The notes: generated from the letters alone by a model not told the origin. A stretch of DNA of 64,000 nt from Porphyromonas circumdentaria (GCF_900167105.1 NZ_FUXE01000007.1:32853-96852), one strand, 5' to 3'; counted from the first letter of the stretch, positions 16,356 through 26,072 are shown. A program made the numbers and translations.

Positions 16356-17333
16356 TTAACGAGGATTTTCGGTCAATACCTTCTGCACTTGCTCGAAATC
16401 CCTATCAATCTGCGCTACCAAGTCTTCGTGCTTATCGAAGTACATCTCTCCTCTTGTATGCGCCATCAATTCAATTGAAATTTTTTTCTCGTACAGATTG
16501 CCCGAGAAATCAAAGATATTAACCTCGATACTCTCCTCCAATCCTTCGGCAATAGATGGGCGTCGTCCAATATAAAGCATACCTCCATACCGCACTCCCT
16601 CTATAGAAACCCATACCGCGTATACTCCATGAGGGGGGATTAGTTTATGGTCGTCTTCCAATTCGATATTAGCTGTTGGATAACCCAACTTACGCCCCAA
16701 GCCTAAACCTCCTATTACTGCACCTCTCAGGCAATAGGGATACCCTAAGAAACGGTTCGCTGTGGTCAGATTCCCCTCCCGTAAGAGCTTACGTACGGTA
16801 CTGGAGCTATAGGGCAAATTCATATCTTCGTCGAAGATAGGTCCCTGAGGTAATATCTCTATACCATATCGCTTGCCGATAGCTTGATAGTCTGTGGGAG
16901 GTGCTCCCTTTTGTGGAGGACGCCCAAAATTATGATCGTACCCCATAAGCAACCTACGCACAGAGAGTTCTTTACTCAATATCTGGGCGCAAAACTCCTC
17001 TGCAGAGAGAGCTGCCAACGGACGGTCAAAGGGGAGAACGATCACGTAGTCGACACCCGTCTCGGCAAGATGTATTAGTTTTTCGTCCTCCGAATGAAGC
17101 TTTTCATAGGGAATATCGGGTCTTATCACCGCTATGGGCGGTTGGTCAAATGTGATAACGGCGGAGGAAAGTCCCTCTCTACGAGCCTCCTCTTTGAGGC
17201 ACTCGATGAGATACTTATGTCCTAAATGCACACCATCAAATACCCCCATAGTAGCAACTAAGGGAGTGGAAAGAACTACTCCTTCGGGCAATGAGATACC
17301 CTCTTCGGAGCGAATCAATCTTATCGTATCCAT
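16356..17333 (-). CDS. ribF: Bifunctional riboflavin kinase / FAD synthetase
   Basis: Makes FMN and FAD from riboflavin. From the start at 17333 the product is 325 residues. N-terminal nucleotidyltransferase domain with TMGVFDGVHLGHKYLI (the HxGH site) and YSSSTVRKLL; C-terminal flavokinase domain from about residue 190 with GRKLGYPTANIE and HGVYAVWV. The longer frame (17366) would overlap the upstream EnvC-like gene by 46 bp; 17333 leaves 13 bp of overlap and gives the usual N-terminus. Last gene of the dut-TPR-DUF4292-envC-ribF string. Confidence 0.94.
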   Translation of the reverse strand: MDTIRLIRSEEGISLPEGVVLSTPLVATMGVFDGVHLGHKYLIECLKEEARREGLSSAVITFDQPPIAVIRPDIPYEKLHSEDEKLIHLAETGVDYVIVLPFDRPLAALSAEEFCAQILSKELSVRRLLMGYDHNFGRPPQKGAPPTDYQAIGKRYGIEILPQGPIFDEDMNLPYSSSTVRKLLREGNLTTANRFLGYPYCLRGAVIGGLGLGRKLGYPTANIELEDDHKLIPPHGVYAVWVSIEGVRYGGMLYIGRRPSIAEGLEESIEVNIFDFSGNLYEKKISIELMAHTRGEMYFDKHEDLVAQIDRDFEQVQKVLTENPR

Positions 17334-18613
17334 GAACTTGGGTTTTGCTTTGTACGTTCGTGCCATACTTGGAAGTTGAGAACGGCCTTATTGGAGAAAC
17401 TATCGACCGCCACACGTCCCAGGGGCTGATGGGCTTTAACCCTCTGCCCCTTTTTCACGACTACATTGGTTATGTTGGAATAAACCGTCAAATAGTTACC
17501 GTGGCGCACAATAACTGCAACCTTATCTCCCTCTATCACAAAAACAGAGGTAACAACGCCCTCAAAGACGGCACGTGCACTGGTTCCGTTAGGTACCTCC
17601 AAGTCGATACCATTATTGTTGGTTTGCACTTTGCTAAGTTGGTTATGTTGCTGTACACCAAAGTGTCCTATAATTCGGTAATTATTATTGACTGGAGCGG
17701 GCAGGTTGCCTTTATTTTGAGCAAAACTACCCCCGAGCTTTCGCTCCTCTGCCGTCATCGGATAGCCTCCTTTTGTGACAGCCTTTCGTTCCTCGGTAGC
17801 GGGTAATTTTCCCCCGCGCGCTGCGGCTTCTCGCTCGCGTCTTTCTCGTTCTTCTCTTGCCTTTCGCTCTGCTTCGGCAATTTCGAAAGCTATTTGCTGC
17901 TCGATCTTTTTATTCAATGCCGCTACTTGTTGTTGCTGTTTGCGTTGGCGTGCCTTGAGGTCTTTTTCTTTGCCTTGTAGCTGTTGTACCTCTGTAAGGC
18001 GTTGTTTCTGCTCTTGCTGGAGGAGGTTGCACTCCTTTTCTCGCTGTACCAAAAGGCTCGATTTGCTGTTTCGGTTCGCTTCTATCGATATACGGGTCTG
18101 CTCCAAAGCGACGCGGGTCTCTTTTAATTTGGCAGAAGCCTCTTGATGCGCCAAAGCATACTGCGATACAAAACGCATACGTCTAACAGCTTGGTCAAAG
18201 GCCTGAGATGAGAGTACAAAGAGCATAGGGTCTGTAATAGACCTCCTTTGCTGCAAAGCTACTACCGAACGGGCATAAGCCTCTTTGCGCAACTCCTCCT
18301 CACTTTTAAGGTGTGTTTCCTGTTTCTGGAGCGAATCTATATCCCCATTAAGTTCCTTTATCTCGGCATCCAAGAGGTTTATCAGCTTCTTTCGCTGCAC
18401 TACCTTCTTCTTTAAGAGGTTGGCCTCTTGTTGCTTTTTCGATTTATCTCGGCTTACTTTATTCAACTCTTTGCTTGTTTTCTGCACTTCCTCCATAGCA
18501 GCCTTGCGCTGACGTTCAAGGTTTTGCACCTTTTTAGACTTCGTTTGTGCCGATAAAGTCAGAGTAGAAAGTGCCAAACCTATGGCTATGAGAATATATA
18601 GAATACGTTTCAT
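17321..18613 (-). CDS. EnvC-like murein hydrolase activator (coiled coil plus LytM domain)
   Basis: 430 residues: signal peptide (1-22), a long coiled coil (about 25-265, rich in K, E, Q and R), a linker, and a C-terminal M23/LytM domain (about 310-430). The zinc ligands of active M23 peptidases are not in place: the first motif reads NNGIDLE where HxGxD is usual, and the last reads LNFQVWH where HxH is usual. This is the pattern of EnvC/NlpD-type activators that switch on amidases at the septum. Probably exported to the periplasm. Upstream neighbour is the DUF4292 lipoprotein. Confidence 0.88.
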   Translation of the reverse strand: MKRILYILIAIGLALSTLTLSAQTKSKKVQNLERQRKAAMEEVQKTSKELNKVSRDKSKKQQEANLLKKKVVQRKKLINLLDAEIKELNGDIDSLQKQETHLKSEEELRKEAYARSVVALQQRRSITDPMLFVLSSQAFDQAVRRMRFVSQYALAHQEASAKLKETRVALEQTRISIEANRNSKSSLLVQREKECNLLQQEQKQRLTEVQQLQGKEKDLKARQRKQQQQVAALNKKIEQQIAFEIAEAERKAREERERREREAAARGGKLPATEERKAVTKGGYPMTAEERKLGGSFAQNKGNLPAPVNNNYRIIGHFGVQQHNQLSKVQTNNNGIDLEVPNGTSARAVFEGVVTSVFVIEGDKVAVIVRHGNYLTVYSNITNVVVKKGQRVKAHQPLGRVAVDSFSNKAVLNFQVWHERTKQNPSSWIR

Positions 18614-18625
18614 GCTATATAGGGT

Positions 18626-19450
18626 TTAATCTTGGAATAAACTGCTGAGTAAACGGGCTATCTCATCCTCCGTCAACTCTCTGTATTGCACAGGAATCTC
18701 TGGACGTAAACGATCGGCAGCGGTGATATCTCGACGTAGCGTACGACTTACGTAGTGCAGTCCGACCTGTTTATAGCCCTGACGGAAAACTTGGATATTT
18801 ATATCGGTAGGCAATGCCCCAGGCAATCGATCGGAGTAAGAGGCATAATCGATCGTTGCGTATACCCCCTTAAACAAAGGCATAGTCATAGCTCGATGCG
18901 GACGGATAAGATCATTCAAACGATAGTATAGGTATATGGGAGCACCCAGAGGGTGTAATTCTACCGCGCCCTCTTCGGCAAAGGCCACCTTTTCATAAGG
19001 ACGTACCGCCTCTCCCAAAAAAAGGCTTTCTATCATCGAGTAAGATAGGGAAAAAGAAATTTGCTCACTTAGATAATCATAAGAAGCTCTGAAGTAACGC
19101 TCATTATATCGATCAATAACGATTACTTCGTCGGGCAAAATATAAATGCGAGCCACCTCTGCAAAGAGCATAGGTCGGAAAGAAAAGAAAAAGCCATAGC
19201 CTGGGAAAAAGGATATATCTGTACGTACATCGATTGAGAAACCAGAAACCTCTACTCCTAAAGACCCCGACCCCTGCCAAGCTATCGGCTCTACTCTCGT
19301 TTCGGTAAACTGTCTCAAATAGTCCTGCGGACGTACGGCAATAGTCGTCGGAGACTCCAACGCTTCTCTGCGCGTGCTGCACGAAAATAACACAAATAGA
19401 AAACCCCAAAAGAGTAAATAATGGGGAAGAAAAGTTCCTTTTGCTTTCAC
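18626..19450 (-). CDS. DUF4292 domain lipoprotein
   Basis: 274 residues with a lipoprotein signal (LFVLFSCS, acylated Cys near residue 26) and the beta-rich DUF4292 fold, which resembles LolA/LolB-like sheets in Bacteroidetes. It starts with GTG and overlaps the TPR gene stop as GTGA, so translation is probably coupled. The TPR-DUF4292-EnvC order recurs in Bacteroidales. An envelope role is inferred; the molecular function is unknown. Confidence 0.85.
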   Translation of the reverse strand: MKAKGTFLPHYLLFWGFLFVLFSCSTRREALESPTTIAVRPQDYLRQFTETRVEPIAWQGSGSLGVEVSGFSIDVRTDISFFPGYGFFFSFRPMLFAEVARIYILPDEVIVIDRYNERYFRASYDYLSEQISFSLSYSMIESLFLGEAVRPYEKVAFAEEGAVELHPLGAPIYLYYRLNDLIRPHRAMTMPLFKGVYATIDYASYSDRLPGALPTDINIQVFRQGYKQVGLHYVSRTLRRDITAADRLRPEIPVQYRELTEDEIARLLSSLFQD

Positions 19451-21189
19451 TTCTTCAAACTTTTGAGATACTCTATTCTTACAGTTATCTCTTCATTAGG
19501 ATTCGTTTGCAACTCCTTTTGGAGTAGTTCTATGGCCTCGGCAACTTTACCTAAAGCCTCCAAAACAGCTGTATAGTGGAGTAGATAGGTAACACGACTA
19601 TCGGGATTATCCACGCTGTTCTCTATCGCTTTACGAAGGTAGATTTCGGCAAGAGTATAGTTCTTCTGCAAGTAAAGGATATAACCATACGTGTCTAAGA
19701 TATAAGGCATTTCGGGCTGTAGCTCTACAGCTTTTGCCGCCATACGGGCAGCCTTTTCAAGATTTCCGCCCTCTGTTGCGAGGTAATAGGCATAGTTATT
19801 CAACACGTTTATCTGTTTGGGATTATCGGCAAGAGCCTTTTCATAATAGTCAAAAGCCTCTTGCGAAGAGTTTTGTGCGTAGTATAAATCGCCCAAATGC
19901 GAGAATATTTCTGCCCGTACAGTATGCTCCTCGGCAGGAGTGAATTGTAAGGCTTGTAGGAAAAGCTCCTTTGCCGAAGTATACTTCTCTTGCGCCATTC
20001 TGATGAGTCCCCTATAAACGATAAGCGAAGGTTCTTTGGGATACTGCTGTAACCCTTCGTCAATAAAACGCTCTGCAGCAGAAAAATCTCCCTCCATCAA
20101 ACGCTCTTCTATAAGAGCCGACCATATCTCGGGATGCTCTTTAGGGAATAGTTGCGAGAGTTTATAGAGATACTTTAAGGCTCCATCATTATCTCCCTGC
20201 CCATACAATTGTGCTACATAAGAGGCATGCAAGTCATAGTTATCACGGTGAAGGGCGAGTAATGCCTCAAAAACCGTATTGTATTCTCGGGGTAAAACAC
20301 CCTTTTGAGTTTCTCGTTGTAATAAAGGTAAAAGCGTTACCAAAGCCTCATCGGGAGTTAATTGTCCCGATGCCAACAGCTGTAATATTTCGTGACTTGC
20401 CTCAGTTCGACGCCCCTCTATCATAAAGGAGGTAGTAACCAATACTCGGCTGGAGGGGAGATTGCGCTCCGCCTCAGGCAGTCGATTGACGATTTCCCTT
20501 ACACCCTCTGCATCTCCCATCGAGAGTAGATAGGAAACTCCAGACATAGCTTTCTCGGGGTTTGCTCGCAACTGACTCTTCAAAAGGTCTTCTGCATAAA
20601 GGCGCACCTCTTTAAGATCTGCCCCCATTGCTTGGAGGATTTTGAAACGTATCTGGTGCATAACCTCCTCATAGGGTGTATCTATCATAAGAGGTCGCAT
20701 CTCGTCAAAGAGTTTCTTTGCCTTGTCGGGCTTTTCATCTACAATATAGATTTCTGTGAGTAGCATCGCTGCTTCCACCTCTGTGGGCGCATACTTTCTA
20801 TAGCGTTCAAGTACTTCTATGGCAGCCTTCCAGTCCTGTTTCTGGAGCAACTCATTCACATAAGTCTGCATATAACGCTGTTCCGAAGGAGACAAATCAA
20901 AAGCCTTTCTGCCCCACTCATAAGAGCGGTCAGACATACGCCCCTGTGTCAACTCGGCCAAAGCATGCGCAGCAGCTCCAGAGGGAGAATAGTTAAACGA
21001 AGAAGAGAGTAAATAGTAAGCCAAGGTTGGTTTATCTGTATGGAGGGCTATCATCCCCTGCTCGAAAAGAAACTGCGAGCGCACACTGTCGATAACCCTT
21101 TGGTCTGGAGTCTGTCCATACAAAAAAGAGATCGAACATGCTACTCCTATACATATCGCGAATAGTTGCTTAAAGGATAAAGCTCTCAT
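19447..21189 (-). CDS. Tetratricopeptide repeat protein, exported
   Basis: 580 residues from the start at 21189 (MRALSFKQLF), which lies just beyond the dut stop; the longer frame from 21237 would overlap dut by 26 bp and hide the signal peptide. Signal peptide 1-25, then TPR units across the whole length, clearest near residues 390-560 (AEIFSHLGDLYYAQ, NVLNNYAYYLA, PYILDTYGYILY). A scaffold for protein contacts in the periplasm or outer membrane is likely. Partner unknown; gene order suggests a link with the DUF4292 lipoprotein. Confidence 0.9.
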   Translation of the reverse strand: MRALSFKQLFAICIGVACSISFLYGQTPDQRVIDSVRSQFLFEQGMIALHTDKPTLAYYLLSSSFNYSPSGAAAHALAELTQGRMSDRSYEWGRKAFDLSPSEQRYMQTYVNELLQKQDWKAAIEVLERYRKYAPTEVEAAMLLTEIYIVDEKPDKAKKLFDEMRPLMIDTPYEEVMHQIRFKILQAMGADLKEVRLYAEDLLKSQLRANPEKAMSGVSYLLSMGDAEGVREIVNRLPEAERNLPSSRVLVTTSFMIEGRRTEASHEILQLLASGQLTPDEALVTLLPLLQRETQKGVLPREYNTVFEALLALHRDNYDLHASYVAQLYGQGDNDGALKYLYKLSQLFPKEHPEIWSALIEERLMEGDFSAAERFIDEGLQQYPKEPSLIVYRGLIRMAQEKYTSAKELFLQALQFTPAEEHTVRAEIFSHLGDLYYAQNSSQEAFDYYEKALADNPKQINVLNNYAYYLATEGGNLEKAARMAAKAVELQPEMPYILDTYGYILYLQKNYTLAEIYLRKAIENSVDNPDSRVTYLLHYTAVLEALGKVAEAIELLQKELQTNPNEEITVRIEYLKSLKK

Positions 21190-21211
21190 ACAATGTGCCT
21201 TTTGTATCACT

Positions 21212-21649
21212 CTAATTTTTAATTCCAGAGTGGCCAAAGCCGCCAGCTCCCCGTTCTGTCTCGTCGAGAGTATCTACTGCCTCCCATTCCACTGCTTCGT
21301 AACGAGCTATTACCATCTGGGCAATGCGATCTCCAGAAACAATTTCTACCTCTTCTTGCGAAAGGTTGATCAAGATAACTCCTATCTCTCCTCGATAATC
21401 TGCATCAATGGTTCCTGGCGTATTGAGTAGCGTAATCCCTTTCTTTAGAGCCAAACCACTACGGGGACGTATCTGTGCTTCGTAACCCAATGGTAAAGCA
21501 ATCGAAATACCCGTAGGTATCAATCGTCTCTCCCCAGGTTGCAAACGCACAGGTTCTTGCAAATAGGCAGAGAGATCTACCCCTGCCGAGAGAGCGGTCG
21601 CATATCGGGGCAAAGGATTATCAGATTTATTGATGATAGGGATTTTCAT
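21212..21649 (-). CDS. dut: dUTP diphosphatase
   Basis: Hydrolyses dUTP to dUMP, keeping uracil out of DNA. 145 residues with all five trimeric dUTPase motifs: [27 protein letters not shown] (catalytic Asp), DRIAQMVI and the C-terminal lid [10 protein letters not shown]. Confidence 0.97.
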   Translation of the reverse strand: MKIPIINKSDNPLPRYATALSAGVDLSAYLQEPVRLQPGERRLIPTGISIALPLGYEAQIRPRSGLALKKGITLLNTPGTIDADYRGEIGVILINLSQEEVEIVSGDRIAQMVIARYEAVEWEAVDTLDETERGAGGFGHSGIKN

Positions 21650-21837
21650 ACCTCTTTTTTCTATCTAAGCCATACGTCGCTACTTCTCCTTTTGGAGTCT
21701 TTGAAGAGTATCGCTTTTCCCCGTTAGAAAAAGTAGCCCGTTCAGTCCACTAAGGTACTAAAAAGCACTATACTACTAAAATTTAGAGATAATAGGGCGT
21801 ACCGTACAAGTATTTGCAGGCTGTACGATCCAATAAG

Positions 21838-22965
21838 CTATGTTTCGAGGCGAAAGCCTATCCGCTGTAAAATAGCTCGTTGATGCGCATTTCCCCCTAT
21901 AGCGATATAAGCCTCGGGCTCTCTATGAAAAGGGTAATTTACACGATGTGCCTCGAAAAGAGAGGGATTTTTGCGCAAAACAACCTCGACTTGACGGATA
22001 GTATCGGAAGTTTGAAGGAATACTTCCTCGAGCCAAAGAGCATGTTCTGGAGGAATAGTAATAAAGGGATGCTCCAAATCGGGCACTTTAATGACAGAAA
22101 GATCTATACCCTCCCAACCAAAGAAACGAAGAGTATCCTCTACCACACTACGAGAGCCACGCGCTTTCCCCTCGGCAGAAAAACCTGCGATATGGGGTGT
22201 TGCATGATGCACAAAGGGCAATAACTCCTCTTTTATATGAGGCTCTCCCTCCCAACAGTCGAGCATAGCACTCTCTATACCTCCTGATCGAAGGGCTTGC
22301 AGCAAGACCTGACTATCGGCTACTCCTCCTCGAGCAGCGTTAAGAACAATAGTTCGTGGCGAAGAGTGTGCCAGCAACTTTGAGTTGATAAGGTGATAGG
22401 TAGGATAACACCCCTCACGCGTAAGAGGTGTGTGAAAAGAAAGTAAAGAACAATGCTCTGCCAAATGCTCCAAAGAGTGAAACTCCTCGGCTCCTTCCTG
22501 CTCTGCTCTGGGCGGATCACACAGTAAGATTTCGCCAACCCAACCCTCTGCCATCTGCAAAAGGTTACGCCCAACATTCCCCACCCCTACAATGCCCAAA
22601 CTCTCTTCTTTCAAGGGGCGACGACGTTGCACAGCCATTAGAGAGAGCGCACACATAACCCAATGCGCCACCCCCCGAGCATTACAGCCTGGGGCATTGT
22701 GCCACTCTATGCCCTGTGCTGCACAGTAGGCGGTATCTATATGGTCAAACCCAGCCGTTGCCGTGGCTATAAATCGTATAGCCGTTCCCTCCAAAAGAGT
22801 AGCATTGCATCGAGTTACACTACGAATGAGCAGCCCCTCGGCTCTCTCGGCTATAATCCTTGCTCGAGTAATCTCTTGAGAGGGCAAGTAGAGTACATCT
22901 GCCACTGGCTCCAATACCCCTTTTATATAGGGCAGCGAGGCATCGGCTATTAAACGAGTAGGCAT
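21838..22965 (-). CDS. pdxB: 4-phosphoerythronate dehydrogenase
   Basis: NAD-dependent oxidation of 4-phosphoerythronate in the DXP-independent PLP pathway. From the ATG at 22965 the product has 375 residues, close to PdxB (378-380); an upstream start at 23007 adds 14 unlikely residues. Rossmann motif GVGNVGRNLLQMA; catalytic Arg in LNAARGGVAD, Glu in DCWEGEP and His in ATPHIAGFS; C-terminal PdxB dimerisation domain (about 285-375). SPT and other enzymes in this window need PLP, but no direct operon link is seen. Confidence 0.92.
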   Translation of the reverse strand: MPTRLIADASLPYIKGVLEPVADVLYLPSQEITRARIIAERAEGLLIRSVTRCNATLLEGTAIRFIATATAGFDHIDTAYCAAQGIEWHNAPGCNARGVAHWVMCALSLMAVQRRRPLKEESLGIVGVGNVGRNLLQMAEGWVGEILLCDPPRAEQEGAEEFHSLEHLAEHCSLLSFHTPLTREGCYPTYHLINSKLLAHSSPRTIVLNAARGGVADSQVLLQALRSGGIESAMLDCWEGEPHIKEELLPFVHHATPHIAGFSAEGKARGSRSVVEDTLRFFGWEGIDLSVIKVPDLEHPFITIPPEHALWLEEVFLQTSDTIRQVEVVLRKNPSLFEAHRVNYPFHREPEAYIAIGGNAHQRAILQRIGFRLET

Positions 22966-23202
22966 AGAGCTTTGTTGATTTTCTTTGCGCCTGCAATGGT
23001 ACTGCAAATAAAACTTCTGACCAACAAAAGGAAGGTATTGTGTAATAGGATTATGGAAAAAGGCCGATCTTATCGCTCTTTTTAGCCCCCATAAAAATCC
23101 TCTTTACAAAGAAATATAACAAAGAAGTTCACCCCTCTCTATCTGAGAGAGCCGAACTCCTGATATCTCAAAATATGTTTTTACGATCCTTTACTTAACG
23201 CC

Positions 23203-23541
23203 TCATTGAGGAGTTGTAGGCAACGTAGGAGTTTCGCCCAAGTTAGGCAACTGAGGTGCAGGTTCTTCCTGCGTAGTTTGCTCGATTACCTCCAATACCT
23301 GCTTCTCTTCATTAATAGAGCTGTGCAAGAAGTGTGTAGATACGATACTCAATAAGGCTATCGCTCCTGCCAACCACCATGTACCTTTTTCCAAAAAATC
23401 GGTTGTCTTACGCACTCCCATGATTTGGTTGCTTGAAGAAAACCCAGAAGCCAAACCTCCACCTTTAGAGTTCTGAATAACAACGAGCAATATGAGTAAG
23501 ATCGCTGCCAACAAAATCAAAATAGTCAAAAATATAAACAT
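23203..23541 (-). CDS. secG: Protein translocase subunit SecG
   Basis: 112 residues: TM1 (about 3-22), the conserved cytoplasmic loop QNSKGGGLASGF, then TM2 (about 54-72, WLAGAIALLSIVS) and a Pro/Gln/Thr-rich tail. Part of SecYEG. Last gene in the sigma-54 regulator-lptE-unknown-secG string. Confidence 0.95.
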   Translation of the reverse strand: MFIFLTILILLAAILLILLVVIQNSKGGGLASGFSSSNQIMGVRKTTDFLEKGTWWLAGAIALLSIVSTHFLHSSINEEKQVLEVIEQTTQEEPAPQLPNLGETPTLPTTPQ

Positions 23542-23561
23542 TGCCTTTGTATGTATCTAAT

Positions 23562-24257
23562 TTATTTACTAATCTCTATCAAGCGTTCTAAGAAACGTAT
23601 CTGATCTGCAAAGTAACTACTTTTTTCTGGATTTTTATCTTTCATAGAGAGAATTATACTTAACGCTTTGTCATAACAATGCTGTTCTATATAGAGCCGC
23701 GCCAGTGTTTCGGTAAAGATCGGAGCATCGGCATCGTCGGGTTCGCCCACCGCTTGGGTCAGCTCTACAGCAGGTACGGCAGCGTTTTGAGGAGTCAAAG
23801 AGATATCTTGATGCAGAGCTGCCAAAGTTTCCCCGCCCTCTGTTTGTAGAGTAGCATCGGAAGATATGCCATGGATTGAAAAATAATCACCCGAAGAGGA
23901 GACGAAGTCGGCAGGCAAAGACACAGCGGATGCCCCTTTCTCTTCCATCTGCTCCAGGAAACGGTCTACCGAGGCAAAGCTATCGGAGCTGTGCTCTTCT
24001 CTTGACGACGAAGAGGAGGCGATATATTTCTTCTCTACCATCACGTAGAGTTTGTTTCTGTCGGCCAAAAAAGGGGCTAAGCGTTGCAACTCGGCGAAAT
24101 AACGAATATCCTCTACCAATGCAAGGTTATAGAGATATAGAAAGACAAACGTGTGGGCATAGGGGTAATTATCGACCATATATTTCAGGTCGTCCAGTGT
24201 ACCCTTATGGAGCAACGAAGGGTCTTTTAGATAGGTATTCAAATCTTCTGCTGTCAT
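23562..24257 (-). CDS. Conserved Bacteroidales protein of unknown function
   Basis: 231 residues without signal peptide or membrane segment. An N-terminal helical part (DLNTYLKDPSLL ... DNYPYAHTF) is joined by a Ser/Glu-rich, probably disordered linker (about 80-180) to a C-terminal TPR-like helical pair (FTETLARLYIEQ, then YFADQIRFLERLI). The C-terminal pattern recurs in Bacteroidetes next to lptE and secG. It starts 2 bp after the lptE stop, so it belongs to this operon. Role unknown; the context suggests envelope biogenesis or secretion. Confidence 0.8.
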   Translation of the reverse strand: MTAEDLNTYLKDPSLLHKGTLDDLKYMVDNYPYAHTFVFLYLYNLALVEDIRYFAELQRLAPFLADRNKLYVMVEKKYIASSSSSREEHSSDSFASVDRFLEQMEEKGASAVSLPADFVSSSGDYFSIHGISSDATLQTEGGETLAALHQDISLTPQNAAVPAVELTQAVGEPDDADAPIFTETLARLYIEQHCYDKALSIILSMKDKNPEKSSYFADQIRFLERLIEISK

Positions 24258-24259
24258 TT

Positions 24260-24787
24260 TTACCAGTCTTCTGCCGTAGCATTGAATATCTGCTTGGTTA
24301 TATCCTCTGTAAGCTGTCGTACCAAATCATCCTGCACATCTGAAAATAGGGAGCTGCTCTCAAAATCGGTATAGGCGGAAAAATTTTTATCGAAATTTTT
24401 CTTGGGGTTGGCACTGTTCTCAAAGTGCACCGATACGGTCATCGTAAAGCGTGTTAGGAGCGCATATGAGTTTTCCTGTACTGCCACAGGTGCCAAATCA
24501 TAGCCTACAATAGCCCCTTCGAGAGAAAAATCGCCCGCCTGCCCCACCTCTTCCAGACGGGTCTGACGGCGAAAAAGTTCTCTTAGGCTCTCGGTAAATG
24601 ATTGACTTAACGGAGGGTAAACAAGTGGAGCTTGGTTGTTGAAGAGAGACACCGAGAATGTTTTCGTTCTGGTATAATCTATCGAGGTACCCGAGAACTT
24701 GTACGAGATGCTACACCCTCCCAAGAAAAGCACTAAAAGAAGGCTACCCACACCGAGCAAGTAACGTTTATAACTACTCCCAACCAT
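24260..24787 (-). CDS. lptE: LPS assembly lipoprotein LptE (Bacteroidetes type)
   Basis: 175 residues. Lipoprotein signal LLVLFLGGCSISYKFSGTSID (Cys near 25) followed by the LptE family core (FSVSLFNNQAPLVYPPLSQSFTE; LEGAIVGYDLAP). LptE plugs LptD in the outer membrane for LPS insertion. It overlaps the end of the upstream regulator gene by 14 bp. Confidence 0.9.
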   Translation of the reverse strand: MVGSSYKRYLLGVGSLLLVLFLGGCSISYKFSGTSIDYTRTKTFSVSLFNNQAPLVYPPLSQSFTESLRELFRRQTRLEEVGQAGDFSLEGAIVGYDLAPVAVQENSYALLTRFTMTVSVHFENSANPKKNFDKNFSAYTDFESSSLFSDVQDDLVRQLTEDITKQIFNATAEDW

Positions 24788-26072
24788 ACTCCTTTAATTT
24801 GCGATGCAGTGTACGTACCGATATACCTAATTGGTCGGCAATCTCTTGACGTGTAGCATTTTTATTTTTAGCCATAGCCCGTTTAATCAAAAACTTCTCT
24901 CCATCGAGCAGTGTAACTATAGAGCCGTCGGTAGGCAACTCCTCTTCTGCCAACTCTTCACTATCGACGATTACAGTCTCATCGGCCGCTCTTGTGGCAG
25001 CAAGGGGTGCAGGAGTGAGGGGTAAAAACTGGGCGGTAGCCTCCACGGCTGTAATATCTGCTGACTTTTGCCCCGATGTTGCGGGCGAAAAAATCTGGGG
25101 TGCACGCTCATCTACCCTACTCTTTTGAGGGAGTAGCTCATTGACCTTTGACTTTACCTCATTGAGTTCTCGACGTAAATCGAAGAGCACTTGATACAAA
25201 ATCTCTCGTTCGTTGGCAAAGTTATGCGTTCCCTTATCGCTATCTCCTGCCGAGGCTACGAGTACGGGGTGCAGATCCTGCAACCCTTCCTGCTGTAAAT
25301 ATTTACGCAGTGTGGCTGGTGCTATAAGGCGAGCCTCTTCAAGAACACTCATCCGGTCTGTAATATTTCGTAGCTCTCGTATATTACCAGGCCAACGGTA
25401 GGATTGGAGCATCTCTTTGGCCTCCTCGTCCAAGTCCAGAGGAGGTATCTGATAAAGTCGAGCGAAATCGGATGCAAATCGACGAAATAGTAAAGGGATA
25501 TCCTCGGCACGCTTCCTCAAAGGAGGTACCTCGATAGGTACTGTGTTGAGACGGTAGAAAAGATCTTCACGGAAGCGACCTTTGCGAATAGCCTCTCTCA
25601 AGTTCACATTGGTAGCTGCCACTACGCGCACATCGGTTTTGACAGGCTGACTTGCTCCCACGGGAATAAACTCTCCATTTTCCAAGACACGTAAAAGACG
25701 TGCTTGCGTAGCGAGGGGCAGCTCTCCCACTTCGTCCAAAAAGATTGTCCCCCCATTGGCTTCTTCAAAATAGCCCTTACGGTCTCCCAAAGCCCCTGTA
25801 AAGGAACCCTTGCGATGCCCAAACAACTCCGAGTCTATTGTCCCCTCGGGAATCGCTCCACAGTTTATAGCTATATATTTATTGTGTTTGCGTCGAGAGT
25901 AGAGATGTATAATTTGAGGGAAAAATTCCTTCCCGACGCCACTCTCCCCAACTACCAGTACAGACATATCAGTAGGGGCTACTTGAGCTGCCGTGCGCAG
26001 GGCCTGCAGGAATAAAGGCGCGTTGCCTATAATTCCAAAGCGTTGTTTTATCTGCTGAATATCTATATCCAT
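24774..26072 (-). CDS. Sigma-54-dependent transcription activator
   Basis: 432 residues. AAA+ domain from about residue 15 to 250 with Walker A GESGVGKE, the sigma-54 contact loop GSFTGA (GAFTGA family) and Walker B GGTIFLDEVGEL, plus the arginine-finger helix region. A variable linker (about 260-385) follows, then a Fis-type HTH at the C-terminus (ATRQEIADQLGISVRTLHRKL). There is no receiver, GAF or PAS domain in front of the AAA+ module, so input must come from a partner, the linker or expression level. It is translationally overlapped with lptE, a conserved arrangement in Bacteroidales. Regulon unknown. Confidence 0.92.
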   Translation of the reverse strand: MDIDIQQIKQRFGIIGNAPLFLQALRTAAQVAPTDMSVLVVGESGVGKEFFPQIIHLYSRRKHNKYIAINCGAIPEGTIDSELFGHRKGSFTGALGDRKGYFEEANGGTIFLDEVGELPLATQARLLRVLENGEFIPVGASQPVKTDVRVVAATNVNLREAIRKGRFREDLFYRLNTVPIEVPPLRKRAEDIPLLFRRFASDFARLYQIPPLDLDEEAKEMLQSYRWPGNIRELRNITDRMSVLEEARLIAPATLRKYLQQEGLQDLHPVLVASAGDSDKGTHNFANEREILYQVLFDLRRELNEVKSKVNELLPQKSRVDERAPQIFSPATSGQKSADITAVEATAQFLPLTPAPLAATRAADETVIVDSEELAEEELPTDGSIVTLLDGEKFLIKRAMAKNKNATRQEIADQLGISVRTLHRKLKEYGWE

